A DNA stretch of 47,208 nucleotides from a virus, in the IMG/VR virus record IMGVR_UViG_3300042300_000888, positions 1-47,208 of that record, one strand, 5' to 3'. The notes under the pieces were generated by a model, which ran no database searches, was not told the origin of the DNA, and worked only from the letters and a program-made list of their open reading frames with translations. The position numbers were made by a program, and so were the translations under genes. Each line of letters opens with the position of its first letter. Position 1 is the stretch's first letter. Of this stretch, positions 18,001-24,655 are shown piece by piece.

Positions 18001-19494
18001 GTCTATAGTTTTTGTCGGTCCAGTTAGAAATGAACCGTCTGCTGCCGGCGGTGCTTTTGGTGAACTTGAATTTTCCATAAATTCTCTTGTTCTGCTAAAA
18101 AGCAAAACTTGCTTCATGGATTGATTTGTTGTGGTAGATTCACCCCATAATGTGATCGGTAGACCTTTAATATTTGTTACTCTAATGAATGGACCTTTCA
18201 TTGTTCTAACAATTTCCGGTTTTGATGTAACAAAATCCAAAGCCTTTCTGCCCACAAGTCTGGATCTGTCAAGTTTTTCCAGTTCATAACCCTTAACATA
18301 TGCCTTGCCAGGATCTATTTGATACACCATTCTGGTGTCGGCGGCAGCAAGAAATGCTTCTTCATTGACTCCAGGTAAATATCCATCATTATATACGTGA
18401 TAACCGGATATTCCCAAAAATTGCTGTCCTATTAATTCGGCCGCATTTGGTGTGCTTCTCTTGAGCATATCCTTGGTATAATGGCCACTATTAGTTCCGT
18501 CATTAAAAAATTCACTAGGAACGACAACAAAAGGTTTTATAGTGTAATTACCAGATTCATCAAATGTTCTTCTGGCCAATTCGTCTTGAATTAAATTATA
18601 ATTTGTTTTGTTAGGAGGCGTTGCGGGAATACCATCAACAAGTCTAATTAATTCTATGAAATTTTTATCAGTTACGGAAGTAGTTGTTAATTTATCAATC
18701 GGTCTTGTCGATAATACTAGATCTATTTTTAATCTATGTGCACCTGGTGCTGCATAGTTTGGAGAACCTTGAGCATTATCCAATAAACTCTCATCTTCTT
18801 CTGGTGTAACTATAGATTGAACTATTGACAATCCTATGCTTCCCGTATGTCTATCATTTTCAGGATCAACAACAATAGATTGTTGTTTTACTACCGCAAA
18901 AAATCCATTAGTAAAATAAACACCTTCTTTAATGTTGGCGCCTGTTCCTGTACCAATTACCGAATTTGAATTGTTTAAGGTTTCTAATTGTATTCCAGAA
19001 TCTTCTACACTTAATATTTCATTTGCAAGAAATGTTTTTAATGCACCTTGCAATCCACCACTAGACTCTGTTCCGGCAGTTAAATATTTGACATATAATC
19101 TTATTACACCAGCTCCATCAATTGGTGTATAATTAACGATTCTTGCTTTTACGCCGGTCGTACTTGATATAACTTTATTTAAAAAATTAGTTTGAATTGC
19201 AACATCATCTACAAAATAAATGGAATTGTCAATTCCGCCCGTCTTGTTTACGTATATTTTAACGTAGGTGTAATTTGAATCAAAAGTTGTGATGCCAGGA
19301 ATGACCATAGCACCTTCTTTGAAGAAGTGTTGTCCCATTCTATCGATTTGGGACTGAAACATAGTTTGTAATTGCGTCAGCTCTCTGGCCTGTACCGCAA
19401 ACCTTGGTCTGAAAAGCATCCTATAGAATTGCTTATCCGAATCATAATCATCAAAGTAAGGAGCACTTTTTAATTGATCTTTTATATCGGTCAT
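12061..19494 (-). CDS. Giant baseplate/virion structural protein (DUF4815 type)
   Basis: 2477 residues. The N-terminus (PYFDDYDSDKQFYRMLFRPR, then FAVQARELTQLQTMFQSQIDRMGQHFFKEGAMVIPG) is the hallmark of the DUF4815 virion proteins of marine T4-like phages. Residues ~1-1050 are this family's body. A basic coiled-coil insert lies at about 1241-1311 (NNRMKKQSDLQRRERDLEQL...). After it comes a second large beta-rich part: 'VRVYAFIDNIPVTHF', then jelly-roll-like 'AETINITDEGGAFITGVTLYFRNKP', and a C-terminal discoidin-like segment (MILRHPATALKVRFLANVQEGQSVEAF). The locus corresponds to T4 genes 9-11, so it probably supplies peripheral baseplate and fibre-docking functions (inference). An ACTAAATA box lies 31 nt upstream. 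Confidence 0.85.
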   Translation of the reverse strand: MTDIKDQLKSAPYFDDYDSDKQFYRMLFRPRFAVQARELTQLQTMFQSQIDRMGQHFFKEGAMVIPGITTFDSNYTYVKIYVNKTGGIDNSIYFVDDVAIQTNFLNKVISSTTGVKARIVNYTPIDGAGVIRLYVKYLTAGTESSGGLQGALKTFLANEILSVEDSGIQLETLNNSNSVIGTGTGANIKEGVYFTNGFFAVVKQQSIVVDPENDRHTGSIGLSIVQSIVTPEEDESLLDNAQGSPNYAAPGAHRLKIDLVLSTRPIDKLTTTSVTDKNFIELIRLVDGIPATPPNKTNYNLIQDELARRTFDESGNYTIKPFVVVPSEFFNDGTNSGHYTKDMLKRSTPNAAELIGQQFLGISGYHVYNDGYLPGVNEEAFLAAADTRMVYQIDPGKAYVKGYELEKLDRSRLVGRKALDFVTSKPEIVRTMKGPFIRVTNIKGLPITLWGESTTTNQSMKQVLLFSRTREFMENSSSPKAPPAADGSFLTGPTKTIDSAYCIGTARVLYFDFDDGTPGTSAAAYRLHLTDIQITKDDHSFEHVQSIFQSSEAGSAGFSCDVIQFSQPFEGADITITPDSNFRGIATGNGTYWRTTEYQQLSKNDCIIHEDSNQVKYQYYVVNAPLDNQKVQLDAAKSGTKTNITISRVYTDLEDQDASVLLYVIPKGFIRSIDEDKFDYTAQKLFVRTLSVSNTITIILSADQGAFPSYSPTEWFFSDSAGNTLKAENVTFNSSTEVVVTFSSLVPDGNITAIVPCRISGENNASPKQKTLRTGTYQNTGTPSGQYYVLTDALKTDLQSISLGVEDVIRVKHIYMSSDFTTAPTASSVDIVDRYELDDGQRDSFYDIASIKLKRGAQPPTGRLAIVFDYFEHSVDGNYFSIESYPVGAGFSISDIPKYTSTDSGTSYPLADVLDFRSTKSNSGIFNSKICYVPESDIFIQFEHYLHRNDKIYIRTDGSFGIVEGVSSLKPVMPDDPLDGMVVAEVELPALTSDLKKVVLTHRNNRRYTMRDIGKIEDRITQIEYYTSLSLLEKNTETLVIKDADGNDRFKNGFLVDNFRGHAVGDVQNEDYSCAVDPKEGELRPAFVERMIELKEVQSYETNPLGFTEISSGNAGNVERNQIGYTMKNDLIMLPYESVESVSQRIASDFININPFDVVTFVGQVKLEPESDEFKNTEKSEPLSVNFDNGLADALTNLSEGLGTVYTKDATQFSTNVVGTKTEIDAITSPPLPGPAFGNGMRPNQQMQWLNNRMKKQSDLQRRERDLEQLRGKLASSKDQKEKKGLSNKIKGIETEIKKLKKYINGRTTPPQNKYPRLQVQGERTITSKETTARGGVKLKVTPSVINQSIGESVKEINFAEFCRSQIVKFTLNGFKPNVRVYAFIDNIPVTHFCIPSSAGKEIVMSKVERPVSFKVRDELIESVKNSFPVVSGSASSSTNVVYFNPVIGDKNASGDFPLIADSTGTITGYLHIPDGKPIYTSTGKVLEDSSDNPSFKTGTKVIKFIDSAQNIQSDSESSGSARFECKGLIEKRQETILSTRGAKLSTEYDNFEKTISTSTENSYKLNKVCWVDPIAETINITDEGGAFITGVTLYFRNKPHVGSGSRSVQFKDRSGSANPVIPVSVEIRETIAGVPGPKLVPGSKTYLYPNQIVINDIDGDTPIDDQNGRNIGRLYISVPVHPTVSESDPSFWTTTNHYHYGPFETFSSDPNTEAKWNTKTRSFVDGYGPQSSNFEAGFIGTYFEFDYPVYLQEKSEYAIVVMANTQDYEVWYARIGQSIVGKADIIQNTASYNGVFLKSANSSTWTPDQQADLMFKLHKAQFDISKNPIVTLVNENLSFDKLKNNPFKVEAGCNVLKVFHKNHGMRNRVDDNRKPRVKISGLVESVGGIDLKYINTESSDSVRLYHDVTVLDYDSYSIEIFDENGNPKDASETNYSAGGSTIFATADIQADEMTANLIDMKLEGTEINYNYRITSGSGVHGSDVNSYVLPDVADFEDVQPGENVIFEEPKLIASVANEGQWTLNEPTIAGIITTPGNIEGSSKSLFVQATLSSDNPNITPILDISRSNFGIIGNKVSDPGLIDEYRTIADPTDYVFFGWKQDSATCSVTANTNTISVPTPSIYHVGGYVLVQSGINKNLRKITSIVSSQLTVDKKFTITSPTATCSSSGLDVWSFGDEEVMVAENATVSISGDSFSTSNYAVISTLSELFPGMLLGINGTSKKTVRLISVTRPDSTSMTVRVDGDLTGIGTSVDISYYRDVITCSSDGLATYTQAREIGKSVLSSMRSGQYVKVMNSTDNKNDATYEITKISEIIDSSPNYKLRIEVKYDSDYDPASASSNVTILGIEDFYSSESPTGHTAPCKYVTKRMILRHPATALKVRFLANVQEGQSVEAFAKMSGSDENEKFDNVRYIKLTPVGNKLPGNSIDSNTFNDFEYEETLLSPFSEVAVKLVLTGNDSTKPIRVKDLQVIALDS

Positions 19495-19525
19495 AATGAA
19501 ATTCCGCTAAAGTGTGATTTTGTTA

Positions 19526-19533
19526 TATTTAGT
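19526..19533 (-). promoter_or_regulatory. Degenerate late box ACTAAATA upstream of the DUF4815 gene
   Basis: The minus strand reads ACTAAATA, two mismatches from TATAAATA, 31 nt before the ATG at 19494. The same 8-mer occurs at the same 31-nt distance before gp8, which makes coincidence less likely. Confidence 0.45.
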
Positions 19534-19582
19534 CGATAATAACCGAGATTATTTTTAGTAGATTTTTATGTTCTAGAATATT

Positions 19583-19608
19583 ATTTGTATAGTGTATCAT
19601 ATACAAAT
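19583..19608 (-). terminator. AT-rich hairpin at the end of gp8
   Basis: Perfect 9-bp arms ATTTGTATA (19583-19591) and TATACAAAT (19600-19608) with an 8-nt loop overlap the last base of the gp8 stop. Weaker pairing of AGAAT with ATTCT extends the structure to 19575-19617. There is no clean U-tract downstream on the minus strand, so it may be an RNA-end-stabilising or processing hairpin and not a strong terminator. Confidence 0.5.
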
Positions 19609-21260
19609 TAAAATTCTATAATAACTTTTATGGTTTCAGTTTGATCTGGCGATCTTAAAATAGGTCTACGATTTTCAAAATAAATTATGTCGCCACTATA
19701 TTTTTGGACTTCTGGATTCACGATTGCACTAATTGTGGCAGAAGCACTTCCAGAAATTACCGAGTTTCCTACATTAAAGGTTTCGTAACCAGTTTCTGGT
19801 ATTTGTACAAACACTAAATCTTTATTAGCACCGTTGTCTAATACCTCTATTAAGAAACCCTGTGCGACCCCTGGCGTTTGTTCTACCAATGTACTATCAA
19901 GAGCAAAGGTACCTACTATCGAGCTAACAGTGAGTCTCGAACTGGCACTTGCGGTCAACCCTGAAAAAATTGTTCCGGAAGAACCAAATGTTTCTGGATT
20001 TCTAATAATGCCAATTTGTCTATAATCATTTGATATTGGAAAATCGCCAGAACCTTCTGAGTAAGTTAAATCGACATTGAGCATAACATAGTGTCCGCCC
20101 AATTCTTCGACGGGATCTGCGCCGTGACCTTGACTTGGTGGCAAAACAACAACGACCTGTGCCAAATTACTTCCGCTATTTGCTCCGGTAACAGTTGCGG
20201 TTGCGTAAGAATAACCAGTTCCTGCATTAATTAATGATACCGATGTTATTCCATTTGGTGATGAAAAATTTACATTTGCCTTTGCTCTAGCACCCGTACC
20301 ATCGCCGGTGATATTTACTGTAGGCAAAACTTGAAATTGAGAAGTTAAATCTATAGATAATGTAGATTCTAGAACGAATTCTTTAGTAGATCCTAGATAA
20401 CTTATAACCTTGGAAGAACTTCCTGCTCCGGTTCCCGATACTATCCACACAGTAGCTCCTGCATACCATCCATTGTTGGTAACGGCAGAAGAGCTAGGTG
20501 CTGAAATGGATTGATTTGGTCCTACTAATCCTATACTCTCCACAGGAGTTGTATTTAAAACTCTATCATATAGTGTTCCGGCATTAATCACTTGAATGGA
20601 ATCTATTACTCCAGTATTTTCTGCACCTTGTTGTACATCCCATTGTGTCGAACCATCATCAGACTCTAGAGTTTTGACTGGCATCCAATGATCGGTTAAA
20701 TATTTTAATGCATCGCCGGTTTGTACGGTGTACATATATTTCCACCTATAACCATCAGCTAAACTTATAACCAGCAAAGGATTACTTTCATCCGCTACGG
20801 GTTCTATTGTAGATTTAACACCGCCATTATTAGACAAACATTTAAAAACTTGAAAATATTGATTCATTGCATAAATGTTTCCTGGCGTGTAACCATTGGC
20901 ATTTCCGCTCGTAACTTCACTGGAAGTTGGATGCTCGAATATGTGCGGATCTTGGTCAGAATATGCAACATAAACTGTATTTCCTGTTGCGTCCCAATTC
21001 CATCTAGGGATAACAAAAGAAGAATTATTAGGTGTAATTTTTTTGAGACCCATCATTCCGTCCCAAATTCTTCTTTCACTGTATAGTGTATCTTCCGGAA
21101 CATCAGGTATTAAATCGGCGTTGGTGGTTGCTGTGTTCCACGCCTGTGGTCTGCTTACAAACAAATAATGCGTATCGGCGCCTACGGAAGAGTCTTCTAT
21201 AGCCTCTTTAAATATGCGAGCCTGCATGAATCGAAATTTATTAGTTATTATTGCAACCAT
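19608..21260 (-). CDS. 8: Baseplate wedge protein gp8 homologue
   Basis: 550 residues, longer than T4 gp8 (about 334). The N-terminal ~240 residues show the marine gp8 pattern: 'AIITNKFRFMQARIFKEAIEDS', 'YLFVSRPQAWN', 'WDGMMGLKKI', 'NSSFVIPRWNW', 'NQYFQVFKCLSNNGG', and 'SLADGYRWKYMYTVQTGDAL'. In T4, gp8 dimers form the outer wedge with gp7 and gp10. The extra length is Gly/Ser/Thr-rich repeats (VINAGTLYDRV, LINAGTGYSYATATVTG), a motif seen as beta inserts in long gp8 variants. It follows the 1765-aa gene by 44 bp, the position expected from the T4 order 6-7-8. A late-type box is at 21292-21299. Confidence 0.85.
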   Translation of the reverse strand: MVAIITNKFRFMQARIFKEAIEDSSVGADTHYLFVSRPQAWNTATTNADLIPDVPEDTLYSERRIWDGMMGLKKITPNNSSFVIPRWNWDATGNTVYVAYSDQDPHIFEHPTSSEVTSGNANGYTPGNIYAMNQYFQVFKCLSNNGGVKSTIEPVADESNPLLVISLADGYRWKYMYTVQTGDALKYLTDHWMPVKTLESDDGSTQWDVQQGAENTGVIDSIQVINAGTLYDRVLNTTPVESIGLVGPNQSISAPSSSAVTNNGWYAGATVWIVSGTGAGSSSKVISYLGSTKEFVLESTLSIDLTSQFQVLPTVNITGDGTGARAKANVNFSSPNGITSVSLINAGTGYSYATATVTGANSGSNLAQVVVVLPPSQGHGADPVEELGGHYVMLNVDLTYSEGSGDFPISNDYRQIGIIRNPETFGSSGTIFSGLTASASSRLTVSSIVGTFALDSTLVEQTPGVAQGFLIEVLDNGANKDLVFVQIPETGYETFNVGNSVISGSASATISAIVNPEVQKYSGDIIYFENRRPILRSPDQTETIKVIIEF

Positions 21261-21291
21261 CGAACATTTCCTTAAAATGTTATTATGTCAT

Positions 21292-21299
21292 TATTTAGT
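21292..21299 (-). promoter_or_regulatory. Degenerate late box ACTAAATA upstream of gp8
   Basis: The minus strand reads ACTAAATA, 31 nt upstream of the gp8 ATG. It has the same sequence and spacing as the box before the DUF4815 gene. Confidence 0.45.
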
Positions 21300-21304
21300 A
21301 TTGT

Positions 21305-24300
21305 TTAATTACGTTTAATTGCGGCCGCTTGTCCTTGACCACCGCCTGATATTAATAACCAATCGGTATCGGTTCCTATTTGAGTAAATGTTAATATGGT
21401 AGTATTTTGTGATATACCAAATCCTAGAGGAGATTCGGCATTATCGGTTCCAGCAGCCCATAGAGTTCCATCGGTTTTAATCGCAAATGTAGATAAATCT
21501 CTACCTTCAATTAATCTCCAATTGGTATCAGAACCTATTTGTATAGGAACGAGTGAATCGGTAGTGGTTCCGTTTCCAAACACTCTGTAGTTGTTCCATC
21601 CCCAAGCCCATAATGTTCCATTATTTTTAATCGCAAATGTATATTGATATCCTGCATATATTTCTTTCCAATTCGTATCGGTTCCTATTTGTATCGGTGA
21701 TGTTTTTTGTATTGTTGTGTCATCGCCTAGTTGGCCTTGTGCGTTATATCCCCAAGTCCAGAGAGTTCCATCATTTTTCAGTGCTACAGTGTGTGAATTA
21801 CCTGCTGAAACCTTCATCCAGTTACTATCACTTCCTATTTGAACTGGCGAATTTCTTTGAGTGGTGGTACCATCTCCCAGACGACCATTTATGTTAGAGC
21901 CCCAAGCATAAAGTGTTCCATTGCTTTTAATTGCAAGAGTGTGTAATGAACCTCCCGAGACGGAAATCCAGTTACTATCACTTCCTATTTGAGTTGGTGA
22001 AGTTCTTCCTGTAGTATCACCCACGCCCAATCTACCGGATGAACCAGCACCCCAAGCCCAGATTGTTCCATTGCTTTTAATTGCAAGACTATGATTGTCA
22101 CCTGCCGAGACGGAAATCCAGTTACTATCACTTCCTATTTGCACAGGAGTTCCATTTGCATTATTGTTTGTGGTTGTACCTTTTCCTAACTGTCCGTTGG
22201 TGTTTAATCCCCAAGACCATAGTGTTCCGTCCAATTTTAGCGCAATCATATGTTGGGAACCTACGGAAATGTCTTTCCATTTTACCCCACTACTAATCAC
22301 GGTAGGACTCAATACATCAGCATCTAACGCATCGGTTTGATATGTACCGTTTCCGAGAACACCATAACGTGCATCGCCCCAAGTGTATAATAAACCATTA
22401 GAACCTAATAATTGAGTTTGTCCAAAGGCCTCTCCGGATTCAATACCAGATGAAATTACACCTTGCCACGGAACATCGGAATCAACTAAAAACATAGTGT
22501 GCAATGCGCCCATTGAGGCTTTTACAATTGGTATATTTGGAGTCAACAATCTCGTAGGAGTAAAAACAGGCGAATTGCCGAAAGTACCATTTATGCGACC
22601 AAGTTGATAATCATTATTATTTCCCCATCCCCACAGCGATCCATCAGTTTTAATTGCCAAGGTACCACTTCTGCCGTGACACTCTCCCAGACTCGCCCAA
22701 TCGGTGTCTGTTCCAATTTGAGTTAAACTTGTCACAATTAAGTAACCGTAAGGACCGCTGGTTCCTACACCTTGACCTGCACCGCATTGTCCCACACTGT
22801 TAATTCCGCAACCCCATAAAGTACCATCCGATTTAATGGCAATAGTGAAGTTTTCGCCTGCGTGTATATCAATCCAATCGTTTGCGGTACCAATTTGTGA
22901 TGGAGTAGCTCCATATGAATTACTTGTTCCTGTTAATTGGCCATAGTCATTATTGCCCCAACCCCATAGAGTACCATCCGTTTTTAATGCAATACAATGC
23001 CAAAGACCGCTAACAACCTTGCTCCAATTCGTATCTGTTCCTACCTGTGTTATCGTTCCTAACCATCCACTCAAACCTGCGGGTGGATATCCCCAATGAT
23101 AAAGTGTACCATCAGCCTTTAAACCAAACGTCCAATTTGTAGTGGAAACACTCTTCCAATTACTTTCGCTTCCAATCTGAGCAAAATACCAAGGAGTCGC
23201 CGTTGAGGTTCCGGCCCATAAATTGTTCAAATTTCCGCTAACCCATCCGGCACCCCAAAGTGTTCCATCTTCTTTAATTGCGTGAGCAAAATTATCACCA
23301 AACCAAGCCCAGTGACTAACCTGTTTCCAAGTATCTCCGGACTCAATTGGGATCGGCGGATTAACGGCAGCGCCTTGCTCAGGCCAACTAGTTGATGCTC
23401 CATCTCCCATTGAATATTGTTGAGAACCCATTGCCCATAAAGTTTTATTTGGTTTCAACAAAAACGTTATCCTTTCTCCGGCGAAAACGTCTGTCCATTC
23501 GTCTATTGAATTAAATGATTTTGCAATAGTGACATTTCCACCACTCGACACTATTTCGCCCGATCCGCTATTTCCCAGTCCATATACAACTGAATCGGGC
23601 ACAACCTCAATTTGTGTTAAGGAACCAAATGCTTCTCCTGTACTTATACCATTACAAAAAATAGGTTTAGGTGATGTTACATCTAAAATTCCACCACTTT
23701 GAAATGCGTGTGTTTGTATTCTATTCCATTTTAAATACGTTGTGAGGCTTTGTGGTGTCGTGCTAATATTTGTGCCAGGAGAATCGCTCAATAGTCTAGA
23801 CCCCCATCCCCAACCCCACAATGACTTATCTGATTTTATTGCATATGAATATCCACCGCCGTAAATAAATCCTGTTGCAATTTCCATCCAGTCATTATCA
23901 GTGCCAATTTGAATTGGTTGAGCCTTTGAAATTGTAGTACCATCACCTAATTGACCTGTGGTGTTATCTCCCCATGCCCACAGAGTTCCGTTCGATTTTA
24001 TAGCTAAATGGTGTCCACCTGAAGTTGAGACATTAATCCAATCAGTATCAAGCTCTATTTGTAAAACACTCGTCGTTAATTGCCAAAGTGTTCCATCATT
24101 TTTAATTGCAAATGACGCATTTCCACCCGCCGCTATAAAAGACCAATCTGTATCAGTACCTACTTGAATTGGCGTTATTGAATCCACAGTTGTTCCATCA
24201 CCAAGCTGACCTTCAACGTTTCGGCCCCACGACCACAATGTTCCATCAGACTTTAATGCCAAAAAGTGATTACTTCCGCTGTCAAGACTTACCCAATCGG

Positions 24301-24655
24301 TATCGGCATTCAATAAGGTTGGTGCGGTATGCGTGGAAGGTTCGTACCAAACATAATGAGGCCATTGCCACAATGTTCCGTCATCTTTAATTCCGGCATT
24401 TCCGTAATTTCCGCCCCCAACGTTTTGAACGCCTGTAATTTTGACAAAATTTGAATCTCTATTAAATGTTAAACCTGAAAATATATTATCTTCCCATAGT
24501 TGTCCATCCTGCTTGAGTGCCATCAACAATTCGCCCCAACCAAATCCTCCTTTTAGTATGACATCTGAGTATGGTATTAAATTGTCTTCATTTATTGGAG
24601 TCGATTGTAATTTTGGTAAAGTTCCATTTCCAACGTATCCCCAAGTGTACAAAGT
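21305..24655 (-). repeat. RCC1 repeat array (about 21 copies, 150-bp period)
   Basis: Protein-level repeats of about 50 residues are visible as DNA repeats where young. The ~70-bp stretches starting near 21921 and 22071 are nearly identical and exactly 150 bp apart. Copies in the third block (21305-22420) are the most alike, while those in the first block are the most diverged, consistent with recent amplification at the C-terminal end. Confidence 0.85.

Noticed and set aside
21305-24655. Regularly spaced repeats that could suggest a CRISPR-like array
   Set aside because: Period is 150 bp, repeats are degenerate and in frame with a conserved protein motif (GTLWxWG), so they are protein repeats.
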